Shown here piece after piece: positions 54,999 to 64,000 of a DNA stretch of 64,000 bases. The notes below the pieces were generated by a model, which saw only the letters and a list, made by a program, of their open reading frames with translations, did not search any database and was not told the origin of the DNA. The position numbers and the translations under genes were made by a program. Origin of the DNA: Clostridia bacterium (GTDB lineage Bacteria > Bacillota > Clostridia > Oscillospirales > Acutalibacteraceae); assembly GCA_017466365.1 (NCBI GenBank), contig JAFTUG010000009.1, positions 81,726-145,725 on the forward strand, given 5' to 3'. Within the stretch, counting starts at the first letter, position 1, and the number at the start of each line of letters is the position of its first letter.

Positions 54999-56045
54999 AT
55001 GAAAATGTCGTTCCGCTGGTACGGCGAATCAGACCCTGTTTCACTTCAGTATATCCGCCAGATTCCCAATATGAAAAGCATCGTAAGCGCAGTTTATGAT
55101 GTTAAACCCGGCGAAGTATGGCCCGAGGAAAGCCTTGCAAAAATGAAAAAGCAGTGCGATGATAACGGGCTTGTTTTTGATGTTGTTGAATCAATCCCCG
55201 TGCATGAGGATATAAAGCTCGGCAGGGGCGAGGTTGATAAGCTTATTGATGTTTATTGCGAAAATATCCGCCGCTGCGCAAAGTACGGCGTAAAGTGCGT
55301 AACCTATAATTTCATGCCTGTTTTCGACTGGACACGCACCCAGCTCGATAAAGAAGCTCCCGACGGCTCAACCAGCCTTGTTATGTACTGGGAGCAGATG
55401 AAGGGCCTTGACCCTCTTAAGGATGATATCCACCTTCCAGGCTGGGATTCGAGCTATACGCAGGATGAAGTCAGAGAGCTTATCTCGGCTTACGGCGAAA
55501 TCGGTGCAGAGGGACTCTGGGCAAATCTTGAGAGATTCCTCAAGAAGGTAATTCCCGTTGCCGAGGAATGCGGAGTGAGAATGGCTATCCATCCCGACGA
55601 CCCCCCGTATCCCATTTTCGGACTTCCCAGAATCATCACCAACGAAGAAAATCTCGACAGAATGCTCGCAATCGTTGACAGCCCTGCCAACAGTCTCTGC
55701 CTTTGCACGGGTTCGCTCGGCTGTGCATCGTCAAACGATGTTGTTGCCATGGTGCGCAAATACAGCGCAATGGACAGAATCGCATTCATGCATATGAGAA
55801 ATATTCTTATCATGCCCGACGGCAGCTTTGAAGAAAGCGGACATCTTTCCGAATGCGGCAGTCTTGATATGTACGATATCACAAAGGCTCTTGTTGAAAC
55901 AGGTTTTGACGGCTATGTGAGACCCGACCACGGCAGAATGATCTGGGGCGAAACAGGCAAACCCGGCTACGGACTCTATGACCGTGCACTCGGTGCGGCT
56001 TATATCAACGGACTTTTTGAAGCCTGCGAAAAAGCAGTTAAATAA
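54999..56045 (+). CDS. uxuA: Mannonate dehydratase
   Basis: Converts D-mannonate to 2-keto-3-deoxygluconate in glucuronate catabolism, 348 residues. Seen: [93 protein letters not shown], which contain the metal ligands of the TIM barrel. Start ATG with CAGGAGG. First enzyme of a complete uxuA-eda-kdgK lower pathway. Confidence 0.96.
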   Translation: MKMSFRWYGESDPVSLQYIRQIPNMKSIVSAVYDVKPGEVWPEESLAKMKKQCDDNGLVFDVVESIPVHEDIKLGRGEVDKLIDVYCENIRRCAKYGVKCVTYNFMPVFDWTRTQLDKEAPDGSTSLVMYWEQMKGLDPLKDDIHLPGWDSSYTQDEVRELISAYGEIGAEGLWANLERFLKKVIPVAEECGVRMAIHPDDPPYPIFGLPRIITNEENLDRMLAIVDSPANSLCLCTGSLGCASSNDVVAMVRKYSAMDRIAFMHMRNILIMPDGSFEESGHLSECGSLDMYDITKALVETGFDGYVRPDHGRMIWGETGKPGYGLYDRALGAAYINGLFEACEKAVK

Positions 56046-56056
56046 AGGAGAAAACC

Positions 56057-56698
56057 ATGAACGCTATTTCAGAAAAAATAATGTCAATCGGCGTAGTGCC
56101 GGTAATTAAATTAAACAATCCCGAAAGAGATGCAGTTGCTCTTGCAAAGGCTCTCGTTGAAGGCGGCGTGCCCGTTGCGGAAGTAACTTTCCGTGCAGCA
56201 GGTGCGGCAAAAGCAATTAAGCTTATGAGCGATAACGTGCCTGAAATGCTTGTCGGAGCAGGAACAGTGCTTGAAACTTCGCAGGTTGACGAAGCAATTG
56301 AAGCGGGTGCAAAGTTTATCGTAACACCCGGTCTTGACGAAGAAATCGTTAAATACTGCCAGAGCAAGAATATCCCCATCTATGCAGGATGCACAACTCC
56401 TACCGATTATCATACGGCTTACAGACTCGGTCTTGATGTTCTTAAGTTCTTCCCTGCAGAGCAGAGCGGCGGTCTTTCAAAAATCAAGGCCATGAGCGCT
56501 CCCTTCCCCATGTTCAAGGTTATGCCCACGGGCGGTATTTCGCTTAAGAATCTCGGCGAATATCTCTCATGCCCCGTTATTGCGGCTTGCGGCGGTTCAT
56601 ATATGGTAACCGCAGACCTTATCGATAATCAGAAGTGGGATGAAATCATCGACCTTTGCAAAAAGTCGGTTGAAATTGTTAAGGAGGCAAGAGGATAA
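56057..56698 (+). CDS. eda: KDPG/KHG aldolase
   Basis: Cleaves 2-keto-3-deoxy-6-phosphogluconate to pyruvate and glyceraldehyde 3-phosphate, 213 residues. Seen: VVPVIKLNNPE, GGVPVAEVTFR (catalytic Glu), GAGTVLE, FIVTPGLDEE, LGLDVLKFFPAEQSGG with the Schiff-base Lys, MPTGGIS, and GGSYM. Its TAA overlaps the ATG of kdgK (TAATG), so translation is coupled. Confidence 0.95.
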   Translation: MNAISEKIMSIGVVPVIKLNNPERDAVALAKALVEGGVPVAEVTFRAAGAAKAIKLMSDNVPEMLVGAGTVLETSQVDEAIEAGAKFIVTPGLDEEIVKYCQSKNIPIYAGCTTPTDYHTAYRLGLDVLKFFPAEQSGGLSKIKAMSAPFPMFKVMPTGGISLKNLGEYLSCPVIAACGGSYMVTADLIDNQKWDEIIDLCKKSVEIVKEARG

Positions 56699-57720
56699 TG
56701 GCAAAAGTAGTAACCTTCGGCGAAATCATGCTTCGCCTTGCTCCCAACGGATATTACCGTTTCTTCCAGGATGATCAGCTTCAGGCAACCTTCGGCGGCG
56801 GTGAAGCCAACGTTTCTGTTTCGCTTGCAAACTACGGCATGGAGTCTGTTTATGTAACAAAGCTTCCTGCTCACGCAATCGGACAGGCTGCCGTTAACTC
56901 ACTCCGTTATTTCGGCGTTGATACAAGCAAAATCGTCAGAGGCGGCGACAGAGTGGGAATTTATTTCCTCGAAAAGGGTGCTTCGCAGAGAGGCAGCGTC
57001 TGCATTTATGACAGAGCGCATTCCGCAATTCAGGAGGCTGCCCCCTCGGATTTTGATTGGGACAGCATTTTTGAAGGCGCAGATTGGTTCCATTTCACGG
57101 GAATCACTCCCGCACTCGGCGCAAATCTTGTTGAAATCTGCAAGCAGGCTTGCGTTGCGGCAAAGGCAAAGGGAGTTAAAATCTCCTGCGACCTCAACTA
57201 CAGAGGCAAGCTTTGGACAAGAGCCGAAGCAAGAGAGGCTATGACCGAGCTTTGCAAGTATGTTGACGTCTGCATTTCAAACGAAGAAGACGCAAAGGAC
57301 GTTTTCGGAATTGAAGCCGAGAATACCGATATCTACGGCGGAAAGCTCAACAAAGAGGGCTATAAATCCGTTGCAAAGCAGCTTGCCGATAAGTTCGGCT
57401 TTGAAAAGGTTGCAATCACACTCCGCACATCAATCTCCGCAAGCGATAATGACTGGGCAGGTATGCTCTATGACGGCGAAAACTATTGCTTCTCAAAAGA
57501 ATACCACCTTCATATCGTTGACAGAGTAGGCGGCGGCGACAGCTTCGGCGGCGGTCTTATCTATGCTCTTCTTTCGGGCAAGGATACACAGAGCGCAATC
57601 GAGTTTGCTGTTGCGGCATCGGCACTCAAGCATTCAATTGAGGGCGATTTTAACAGAATCGGTGTTGCAGAGGTTGAAAAGCTTGCAGGCGGCGACGGCT
57701 CGGGTCGAGTTCAAAGATAA
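56698..57720 (+). CDS. kdgK: 2-keto-3-deoxygluconate kinase (PfkB family)
   Basis: Phosphorylates KDG, linking UxuA to Eda. 340 residues. Seen: VTFGEIMLRLAPNGY, the glycine-rich FGGGEANVSVSLANYG, KISCDLNYRGKLW, SNEEDAKDVFGI, and the catalytic DRVGGGDSFGGGLIYAL with Asp in GGGDSFG. Unlike pseudo-kinases all sugar and ATP motifs are present. Last enzyme gene of the pathway cluster. Confidence 0.93.
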   Translation: MAKVVTFGEIMLRLAPNGYYRFFQDDQLQATFGGGEANVSVSLANYGMESVYVTKLPAHAIGQAAVNSLRYFGVDTSKIVRGGDRVGIYFLEKGASQRGSVCIYDRAHSAIQEAAPSDFDWDSIFEGADWFHFTGITPALGANLVEICKQACVAAKAKGVKISCDLNYRGKLWTRAEAREAMTELCKYVDVCISNEEDAKDVFGIEAENTDIYGGKLNKEGYKSVAKQLADKFGFEKVAITLRTSISASDNDWAGMLYDGENYCFSKEYHLHIVDRVGGGDSFGGGLIYALLSGKDTQSAIEFAVAASALKHSIEGDFNRIGVAEVEKLAGGDGSGRVQR

Positions 57721-57728
57721 GCTGCGAT

Positions 57729-58607
57729 ATGCATGATTTTAAATCTGCGATTAAGAAAATATTTAATCCTCCGCTTTGGCTGATAATTATTCTGACAGTG
57801 TTAAGCACGGCATCTTTGATTGCCGTTTTCGGCGGATTTATTTCTTCCGAAATTTTTGCCTATGCATCATATTTTCTGTCTGCATATGCCCTTACGGCTG
57901 TTTGCTTTTTCTGTGCAAGCGTTCTGCCGGGTTATATTAAAAATTTCAAAAAGAAATTCAATGAGCATCCCTACGGAAATAAATATCTGACAGATATAGG
58001 CTATAAGGTGAGAGTGTCCCTTTATGTTTCTCTTGCCGTTAACCTTGCTTATTCCGTTTTTAAGCTGATTGCAGGCTTTGTTTACTCATCCTTCTGGTGG
58101 GGAGCAATAGCGGTGTATTATATTATTCTTTCCGTTATCAGGTTTTTGATTTTACGTTATATGAGAAGTGAAAATCAGACCATGCGCGGCGAATGGAAAC
58201 GTTGCAGGCTGTGCGGAATATTAATGGTTTTGCTCAATCTTTCATTGAGCGGAATAGTTTTTCAGATTGTCCGTCTTAATCAATCCTACAGCTACCACGA
58301 AATAATCGTTATAGCTTCGGCGGCATATACATTTTACACTGTTACGGTTTCAATAATCGATATAGTTAAGTACCGAAAATACGGCAGCCCCGTTATTTCG
58401 GCTGCCAAAAACATTCGGTTTGCCACGGCTCTGGTTTCGGTTATGACGCTTGAAACGGCAATGCTTTCCGCTTTCGGCGGTGATGATGTTCTTTTCGGAC
58501 AAATTATGACAGCATGCACGGGTACAGCCGTATGTATTGCGGTTTTGGTAATTTCGGTTTCCATGATAGTAAAATCAACCAAAGCATTGAAAACATACAG
58601 CAATTAA
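57729..58607 (+). CDS. Integral membrane protein of unknown function
   Basis: A 292-residue protein with about seven to eight hydrophobic segments (for example LIIILTVLSTASLIAVFGGF, YASYFLSAYALTAVCFFCASVL, IYSLAVNLAYSVFKLIAGFVY-type stretch, TACTGTAVCIAVLVISVSMIV). It starts eight bases after kdgK, without a strong ribosome binding site, so it may be translated at a low level. No transporter signature recognised. Confidence 0.65.
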   Translation: MHDFKSAIKKIFNPPLWLIIILTVLSTASLIAVFGGFISSEIFAYASYFLSAYALTAVCFFCASVLPGYIKNFKKKFNEHPYGNKYLTDIGYKVRVSLYVSLAVNLAYSVFKLIAGFVYSSFWWGAIAVYYIILSVIRFLILRYMRSENQTMRGEWKRCRLCGILMVLLNLSLSGIVFQIVRLNQSYSYHEIIVIASAAYTFYTVTVSIIDIVKYRKYGSPVISAAKNIRFATALVSVMTLETAMLSAFGGDDVLFGQIMTACTGTAVCIAVLVISVSMIVKSTKALKTYSN

Positions 58608-58612
58608 AATTT

Positions 58613-58655
58613 AATCCCCTCTGATTTTGGTATCAAAATCAGAGGGGATTTTTGT
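58613..58655. terminator. Bidirectional terminator between membrane protein and rpoD
   Basis: AATCCCCTCTGATTTTG / CAAAATCAGAGGGGATT, perfect 17-base arms with a four-base loop and T-tract on one side, A-rich on the other. Confidence 0.95.
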
Positions 58656-58659
58656 GCTT

Positions 58660-59745
58660 TTAATCAAGGAAATCCTTAAGACGCTTGCTTCTGCTGGGGT
58701 GGCGAAGCTTGCGGAGTGCCTTTGCCTCAATCTGACGGATTCTTTCACGGGTAACGCCGAATTCGCTGCCCACCTCTTCAAGAGTGTGAGGATGTCCGTC
58801 CTCGAGTCCGAAGCGGAGAGCAAGAACCTTTGCTTCTCTCGGGGTAAGGGTTTTAAGAACATCATTGAGCTGTTCTTTAAGAAGAAGCATGGAAGCTGCA
58901 TCTGCGGGTGCGGGCGCATCGTCATCGGGAATAAAGTCGCCGAGATGGCTGTCCTCCTCTTCGCCGATGGGTGTTTCAAGCGAAACAGGCTCTTGTGCCA
59001 CACGCATGATTTCACGAACCTTCTCAACGGGCATATCAAGCTCTGCGGCGATTTCTTCTGCCGAGGGGTCTCTGCCGTTCTTGTGGAGAAGCTGGCTGTT
59101 TGTTTTCTTAACCTTATTGATGGTTTCAACCATGTGAACGGGGATACGGATTGTTCTTGCCTGGTCGGCAATGGCTCTTGTGATAGCCTGTCTTATCCAC
59201 CATGTTGCGTAGGTTGAGAACTTAAAGCCCTTTGTATAGTCGAACTTATCAACAGCCTTGATAAGACCGAGGTTTCCTTCCTGAATGAGGTCAAGGAACT
59301 GCATTCCTCTGCCGACATAGCGTTTTGCAATGCTTACAACAAGGCGAAGGTTTGCCTCTGCAAGGCGCTGCTTTGCATGCTGGTCATCGTCTGAAATTCT
59401 GATTGCAAGCTCGATTTCCTCTTCGGGAGTGAGAAGGGGAACTCTGCCGATTTCTTTAAGGTAAACCTTAACAGGGTCGTCAACGGTCATGCCCTTGTCG
59501 TCTCCGCCGCCGATATCAAGGGATTTGGGAAGGTCCACGTCGAAGTTTTCGATTGCCGCGCTTGAGAGGTCATCAACAATCTCGATATTCTGGGCTTCGA
59601 GTGTTTCGTAAAGCTTATCAAGCTCTTCAATATCGAGGTCCATTTCGATGATTACGGCATCAATTTCCTGGGTAGTCAGCTTACCTGCCGCCTTGCCCTT
59701 TTCCACCAATGTTTTAAACGGTGCTTTCAATTCTTTTACTTCCAT
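58660..59745 (-). CDS. rpoD: Principal sigma factor (sigma-70)
   Basis: The housekeeping sigma factor, 361 residues. Region 1.1 remnant at the N-terminus ([20 protein letters not shown]), region 1.2 [21 protein letters not shown], region 2 [59 protein letters not shown], region 3 [12 protein letters not shown], and region 4 [29 protein letters not shown]. It recognises the TTGACA/TATAAT promoters seen throughout the window. It follows dnaG by 25 bases. Confidence 0.97.
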   Translation of the reverse strand: MEVKELKAPFKTLVEKGKAAGKLTTQEIDAVIIEMDLDIEELDKLYETLEAQNIEIVDDLSSAAIENFDVDLPKSLDIGGGDDKGMTVDDPVKVYLKEIGRVPLLTPEEEIELAIRISDDDQHAKQRLAEANLRLVVSIAKRYVGRGMQFLDLIQEGNLGLIKAVDKFDYTKGFKFSTYATWWIRQAITRAIADQARTIRIPVHMVETINKVKKTNSQLLHKNGRDPSAEEIAAELDMPVEKVREIMRVAQEPVSLETPIGEEEDSHLGDFIPDDDAPAPADAASMLLLKEQLNDVLKTLTPREAKVLALRFGLEDGHPHTLEEVGSEFGVTRERIRQIEAKALRKLRHPSRSKRLKDFLD

Positions 59746-59770
59746 ACAATCACATCCTAATTCATTATTA

Positions 59771-61522
59771 TCATTTTTTCATAAATGCTTTTAAAAATTC
59801 CTCATCGCTTAAAGAACCTGCATCCGTCACCTTTGAAGCGGCGGCATGATTCTTTAAAACATTTATGCAATCCTCGCATTCACGCAAGGTGTTGCTTAAA
59901 TTTGGTGCAATGAGCGATATTCTTGTTACCGAATCCATCTCTTCAGGGGTAAAATCAGCGGAAAACAGGCTTAAGCTCGGCTCTGCTCCGCTTTCCAGTC
60001 CTTTAATAAGGCATTCAAAAATCCTGCGGTTGAAGGCGGTAACAAAATCATCGGGTGAAATTTTTTCCTTCAGTTTATTATAAAAATCGGGATTTCGCAA
60101 AAAAGAGGCAATGAGAGTTTCCTCCGCTTTTGCGGCTCCGAGATTTTTTGTTCTTTCGGGGTTGTTTTTGTCCTCGTTGCTCTTGAGAAGCATTTCGGCG
60201 GTTTCGGTGCGTTTTTTTGCTTCGTCTGCCCTGCGCTGCCTTGCAGATGCCGTTTTCAGCTGCGCCTTTATGCTCTCAACGCTGACCCCAAGCTCGTTTG
60301 AAAGACGGGTTGCGTATATATCCTGCTCAATGCTTCCGCATGATGCAAGCACTTGAGTTGCCGCCATAAGAAAACGCAGCTTTCCGTCGTCGGTTTCAAG
60401 GTTATATTTGTTTCTTTCTTCAAGAAGCTTGTATTCCGTTTTATTGGAGGCTTCTTTGAGAAGGTCTGCGAATCTTTCTTTTCCGTGCTTTCTTATGATT
60501 TCATCGGCATCCTTGCCGCCTGACATTCTTACAACACGCAGCTTAAGCCCTGTTTTTCCCAAAACGCCGAGTGCCCTTGCCGTTGCGGTTTTTCCCGCTT
60601 CGTCGTTGTCGTAGCAGATAATTATTTCTTCGGCATAGCGTGAAAGCAGATTTGCCTGCTCATTTGTGAATGCCGTGCCGAGACAAGCGATTGCATTTGT
60701 AAATCCTGCCTGATGAAGGGCAATAACGTCCATATATCCCTCAACAAGAATAAACTTGTTATCGTTGTTGTTTTTCGCAAGATTCATGGCAAAAACGCCG
60801 TTGCTCTTTTTATAAACCAAGGTATCCGAGGTGTTTATGTATTTCGGCTTTGAGTCGTCCATAACTCTGCCGCCGAAGGCGATAACGTTGCCACGAAGGT
60901 CGATTATCGGAAACATAACACGGTTGCGGAAGTTATCATAATAATTCGCCCTGCCGTTTTTATCCGAACGCCTTGCAAGGTTTGCAAGCACAAGCTCATG
61001 CTCGGTAAAGCCCTTGCTTTTCAGGTGGTTTATCAGCTCACGCCAATCGTTCGGCGCATAGCCGAGACCGAAACGGCGGATGGTATTTATCGAAAGACCT
61101 CTTTTGAGAAAATAGTCAAGAGCATCTTTATTTTTGGGGTCCATAAGGCAGGTGTGATAAAACCTTGCCGCCTCACGGTTGGCTTCAAGCAGACGCATTC
61201 GCTGCTTTGAAAGAGTGTCATCATATCCGTCCTCGGGCATCGACATTCCAGCCATCTGTGCAACAGCCTTTACGGCTTCAACATAGTCGAGGTTGTCCAT
61301 CCTGCGGACAAAGCTTATAACGTCGCCGCCTGCGCCGCAGCCGAAGCAATAGAATGAACGGCTTTCGGGGTAAACCGTAAACGATGGTGTTTTTTCGTTG
61401 TGAAACGGGCAAAGACCGACAAGGTTTTTACCCCTGCGCTTAAGAGAAATATGAGAGGAAATAACCTGCTCAATATCGATTTTATCCTGCAATTCCTGAA
61501 TGAATCTCTCGCTTATTCTCAT
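59771..61522 (-). CDS. dnaG: DNA primase
   Basis: Synthesises RNA primers for replication, 583 residues. The zinc-binding domain is [31 protein letters not shown] (CHC2), the RNA polymerase domain has [16 protein letters not shown], and the Toprim motifs are [16 protein letters not shown] and [11 protein letters not shown]. The C-terminal DnaB-interacting part (residues 430-583) is present. TGA stop. Placed between the CHAP protein gene and rpoD, the conserved macromolecular synthesis order. Confidence 0.96.
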   Translation of the reverse strand: MRISERFIQELQDKIDIEQVISSHISLKRRGKNLVGLCPFHNEKTPSFTVYPESRSFYCFGCGAGGDVISFVRRMDNLDYVEAVKAVAQMAGMSMPEDGYDDTLSKQRMRLLEANREAARFYHTCLMDPKNKDALDYFLKRGLSINTIRRFGLGYAPNDWRELINHLKSKGFTEHELVLANLARRSDKNGRANYYDNFRNRVMFPIIDLRGNVIAFGGRVMDDSKPKYINTSDTLVYKKSNGVFAMNLAKNNNDNKFILVEGYMDVIALHQAGFTNAIACLGTAFTNEQANLLSRYAEEIIICYDNDEAGKTATARALGVLGKTGLKLRVVRMSGGKDADEIIRKHGKERFADLLKEASNKTEYKLLEERNKYNLETDDGKLRFLMAATQVLASCGSIEQDIYATRLSNELGVSVESIKAQLKTASARQRRADEAKKRTETAEMLLKSNEDKNNPERTKNLGAAKAEETLIASFLRNPDFYNKLKEKISPDDFVTAFNRRIFECLIKGLESGAEPSLSLFSADFTPEEMDSVTRISLIAPNLSNTLRECEDCINVLKNHAAASKVTDAGSLSDEEFLKAFMKK

Positions 61523-61538
61523 TTGCCCGTCACTCCTT

Positions 61539-62555
61539 TCATTTCTTTTTGATTATTAAAACCACAAGTGCCGCAATGCCGGTAACAAGCACGCCGCATA
61601 CAGCACCGATAACGATTTTGCCCGTCGGCGAGGAGCTTTTCTCCTCAATAATCTCGGTTGTGTATTCCTGAATAACGGAATGATAGTTTTCGGTTATTTC
61701 AACACTTAAAAAAGTTACCGCAAAGGTGGCTGTTTCCGTTACGGTCAGGCTTGTCTGCGCTGTTGTGGTAACAGCCGTTGTTGCCGGCTTGGTTGTTGTC
61801 GGCTTCGTGGTTGTAACTCTTGTTGTTGTAACGGGTTTTGTTGTGGTCGGTTTTGCAGTTGTGGGTCTGGTGGTCGTGGTAGTTGGCTTCGTTGTGGTGG
61901 TTGTGGGCTTGGTGGTAGTTGTTGTCGGTTTTTCGGTGGTGGTAACCTTGGTGGTCGCGGTAGTTGTAACCGTTGTTTTTTTCGTTGTTTTTTCGGTGGT
62001 TTGGGAATTACCCGATGAACCCTTCAAAACGGGGTCAGGCTTTTCGCCCGTGCTGACGGGAGTATAAAGTTTATAGGAATCCGAGGGATATTTCAGCTTT
62101 CTTTCAACGCCCGCCTTGCCGCCGTTTACAACATTCTGTTCAAACAAAACAAGGTGGTCACCCTTGTTATACTTAACTATTGCCCAGTGGTCGGAGGTGC
62201 CTCTCATGGCAGCGCTGACATAAACAACATCGCCCGGCTTGGGCTTTGAAGGAGTAACGAATTTATATCCTTCAGAGTTCATTTTTATTCCGGAGGTGCC
62301 TGCGGAAATATCAAGACCGTAAGCCTCTTTATAAAAACGTATTACAAGCTCGTTGCAGTAAAGAGTGGGCCCGTTTTCGTTATATAGAGCATCCACTCCG
62401 TAAAATGTATCGGCAACAAAATTTTTGCCCTTTATTTCAACATATGTTCCCGAACTGATATCGTCATACCAGTCGGCAAACGCATTCGGTACGATTCCGC
62501 TGACAAAAAGCAGAACCGCACAAAGCACGGCTATCGCCGTTTTCTTAATATTCAT
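61539..62555 (-). CDS. Secreted CHAP/NlpC-like protein with threonine-rich stalk and C-terminal membrane anchor
   Basis: A 338-residue surface protein. The signal peptide (KKTAIAVLCAVLLFVSGIV, cleavage near NAFADW) is followed by a cysteine hydrolase-like domain: YCNELVIRFYKEAYG (candidate Cys), KPGDVVYVSAAM, and SDHWAIVKYNKGDHL (candidate His). Residues about 170-265 are a T/P/K stalk (repeats of KPTTTTT), then a membrane helix (GKIVIGAVCGVLVTGIAALVVLI) and a KKK end. It may cut peptidoglycan or bind it at a distance from the membrane. Inserted between dgt and dnaG. Confidence 0.78.
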   Translation of the reverse strand: MNIKKTAIAVLCAVLLFVSGIVPNAFADWYDDISSGTYVEIKGKNFVADTFYGVDALYNENGPTLYCNELVIRFYKEAYGLDISAGTSGIKMNSEGYKFVTPSKPKPGDVVYVSAAMRGTSDHWAIVKYNKGDHLVLFEQNVVNGGKAGVERKLKYPSDSYKLYTPVSTGEKPDPVLKGSSGNSQTTEKTTKKTTVTTTATTKVTTTEKPTTTTTKPTTTTTKPTTTTTRPTTAKPTTTKPVTTTRVTTTKPTTTKPATTAVTTTAQTSLTVTETATFAVTFLSVEITENYHSVIQEYTTEIIEEKSSSPTGKIVIGAVCGVLVTGIAALVVLIIKKK

Positions 62556-62584
62556 TCTCTTTCTTCACTCAATTTTCATTTTTA

Positions 62585-63601
62585 TTATAGAAAAGCGTCG
62601 TTAATTTCGCTCCATGCCTTGGGAATATAAAGCTCGTTGAATATCCTTACGGCGTATCTGTCCGTCATTCCCGCTATAAAATCGCATGCGGCGGTGCCTA
62701 TGCCGTCACGTTCGGCGATTTCAAGAAACTGCGCAGGAAGATTTTCTTCTTTTTTGGCGAAATGGAAATAAAGCTTCTGAATGAGGTCAACCGCCTTTTT
62801 TTCCTCGCTCTTGCAGGCAGGGTTTGTGTAAACCTTTGCAAACATAAAGCTGTGAAGCTCGTCAAACGCCTGCTGAATGCCCTTTTCCATGCGGATATCG
62901 TCATCGCTGTTTTCAATGCAGCTTAAAACAAGAGTATTTATTCTTGCGCTTTTTGATGTGCCGAGCTCATGGCGGATAGCAAGAGGAATATCGTCCTCAC
63001 GCATGATTCCCGCTATAGTCGCATCATCGATATCGTGGTTTATGTAGGCAATTTTATCGGCAAGGCGGACTATTCTGCCTTCAAGGGTTGCCGCCTGCTC
63101 GCCGTTGGTGTGTCTTTCTATGCCGTTACGCACCTCGAACGTGAGGTTAAGACCCTTGCCGTCCTTTTCAAGAACATCAACAACACGAAGGCTCTGCTCA
63201 TAATGCTTAAAGCCCGTGGGACAAACTGCATTCAGCGCTCTTTCGCCTGCATGGCCGAACGGAGTGTGACCCAAATCATGGCCGAGTGCTATAGCTTCGG
63301 TAAGGTCGCCGTTGAGCATGAGTGCGCCTGCAATCGTTCTTGCAATCTGGGAAACTTCAAGGGTGTGGGTGAGACGGGTGCGGTAGTAATCGCCCTCGGG
63401 GGAGAGGAAAACCTGCGTCTTATGCTTAAGACGGCGGAAAGAGCTGCAATGGATGATTCTGTCACGGTCCCGCTGAAAGGCTGTTCTTACGGGGCACTCC
63501 TCCTCGGGGCGCAGTCTGCCTTTGCTTTCGCTTGCAAGCGCCGCTTTAGGGGATAAAGTCTGTTTTTCTCTCTCACATGCACTTTCTCTGATAGTTTTCA
63601 T
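62585..63601 (-). CDS. dgt: Deoxyguanosinetriphosphate triphosphohydrolase-like protein
   Basis: An HD-domain dNTPase, 338 residues. Seen: FQRDRDRIIHCSSFRRLKHKTQVF, TRLTHTLEVSQIARTIAGAL, the metal-binding ALGHDLGHTPFGHAGERAL, and LADKIAYINHDIDDA. It hydrolyses dGTP or other dNTPs to deoxynucleoside and tripolyphosphate. The ATG is at 63601. It heads the dgt-dnaG-rpoD series on the minus strand. Confidence 0.92.
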   Translation of the reverse strand: MKTIRESACEREKQTLSPKAALASESKGRLRPEEECPVRTAFQRDRDRIIHCSSFRRLKHKTQVFLSPEGDYYRTRLTHTLEVSQIARTIAGALMLNGDLTEAIALGHDLGHTPFGHAGERALNAVCPTGFKHYEQSLRVVDVLEKDGKGLNLTFEVRNGIERHTNGEQAATLEGRIVRLADKIAYINHDIDDATIAGIMREDDIPLAIRHELGTSKSARINTLVLSCIENSDDDIRMEKGIQQAFDELHSFMFAKVYTNPACKSEEKKAVDLIQKLYFHFAKKEENLPAQFLEIAERDGIGTAACDFIAGMTDRYAVRIFNELYIPKAWSEINDAFL

Positions 63602-64000
63602 CTTTTTTCACCCCTTCATATACTAATACGAAAAAAACGGGTCGATTCCTGCAAAAACTTTATGAATTTTTTATGAACAAACAAAACGTACACTTGTCCT
63701 TAAACTGCTGTTGAAAAATGCGTTCAAAATTTTATCGGCTGAATGTCGATTCGGCGGGATGCGGTCATCCTGCCCTACACCGTGTCTGTCGTCTGATTTA
63801 CAGGAGAATACTCTATTCGTTTTCCCGATAAAATGATGTTTCCTGACGGCAGAACAACTGTCTTTTTGCACAAAAATCCGACATAAAATTTGTGTAAAAC
63901 CGAGAAAGCGAAAAATCGTAATTTTTTTGTGTAACATTTTGTGATTTTCGTCATTTATATATGAGGGCAAAAATTACAGGGGTTTATACCCTTTAATTTA
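63602..64000. other. 399 bases without a gene; contains a structured RNA candidate
   Basis: No convincing reading frame. The open frame 63671-63970 on the minus strand has no ribosome binding site and an atypical composition. The block 63729-63844 can fold behind a perfect closing stem (separate entry). The remainder is AT-rich and presumably contains the dgt promoter. Confidence 0.5.
63729..63844. ncRNA. Structured RNA candidate
   Basis: Perfect 10-base closing arms ATTTTATCGG (63729-63738) and CCGATAAAAT (63835-63844) surround a GC-richer core with the hairpin GGGATG-CGGT-CATCC and a small ACACCGTGT palindrome. Outside the stem, CTGC and GCAG segments (about 63705 and 63858) may extend it. 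The length (about 116-160 bases) and isolated position upstream of dgt fit a small regulatory RNA or leader. Strand and family are unknown. Confidence 0.4.

Noticed and set aside
61539-62067. Threonine-rich DNA repeats in the secreted protein gene as a CRISPR or other array
   Set aside because: The repeats are codon-level (KPTTTTT) within one reading frame with no unique spacers; they encode a stalk.
63671-63970. Minus-strand open frame of 99 codons
   Set aside because: No ribosome binding site, atypical residue composition, and it overlaps the closing-stem RNA candidate.

Overview
The window reads as a chromosome segment of an anaerobic gut-type Clostridia (Oscillospirales/Ruminococcaceae-like). 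The evidence is a low to mid GC content, strong AGGAGG-type ribosome binding sites, a SpoIIQ-like M23 peptidase, a GGGtGRT/NifU-like pair, uronate catabolism genes and a dgt-dnaG-rpoD cluster. Every chromosomal gene whose end I could read stops with TAA (a few with TGA). I found no chromosomal gene ending in TAG.

Layout. 1-19.0 kb: a 5'-truncated glycerol kinase, malic enzyme, a large secreted repeat protein, a lipoprotein, GlnRS and GluRS, an M23 peptidase, an alpha/beta hydrolase, tRNA-Met and tRNA-Glu, a polysaccharide deacetylase, a secreted protein, a DUF5058-type membrane pair, and a two-gene NifU-like/GGGtGRT operon. 18.9-41.4 kb: an AT-rich prophage of about 22.5 kb inserted in the 3' end of the GGGtGRT gene. 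41.5-64 kb: an XRE regulator with a divergent membrane protein, a serine beta-lactamase-like protein with a GH127-like hydrolase, aquaporin and argCJBD, a 2-hydroxyacid dehydrogenase, DUF1015, uxuA-eda-kdgK, rpoD, dnaG, a secreted CHAP/NlpC-like protein and dgt.

The central result is that the prophage late region (about 22.2-41.2 kb) is written in a different genetic code. Almost every virion, packaging and lysis gene is broken by in-frame TAG codons (about 43 by hand count). Each gene becomes one full-length, recognisable phage protein if TAG is read as an amino acid, and family-conserved positions indicate glutamine. All of these genes end at TAA or TGA, typically fused to the next ribosome binding site as TAAGGGGG. 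The lysogeny genes (integrase, small regulators, minus-strand pair) have no internal TAG and work in the host code. I could not find a canonical amber suppressor tRNA; a hairpin with a CTA-bearing seven-base loop at 21.52 kb is only a weak candidate.

Other prophage features include a 26-bp att core with synonymous-only differences beside it, and replacement of the host gene's C-terminus by a phage-borne version. A strong promoter at the right end would face the integrase only in the circular form. There is also a 21-bp-period iteron array, a consensus promoter with a perfect palindromic operator in its spacer, and a canonical -1 frameshift site in the tail assembly chaperone gene. No recognisable replication gene is present.
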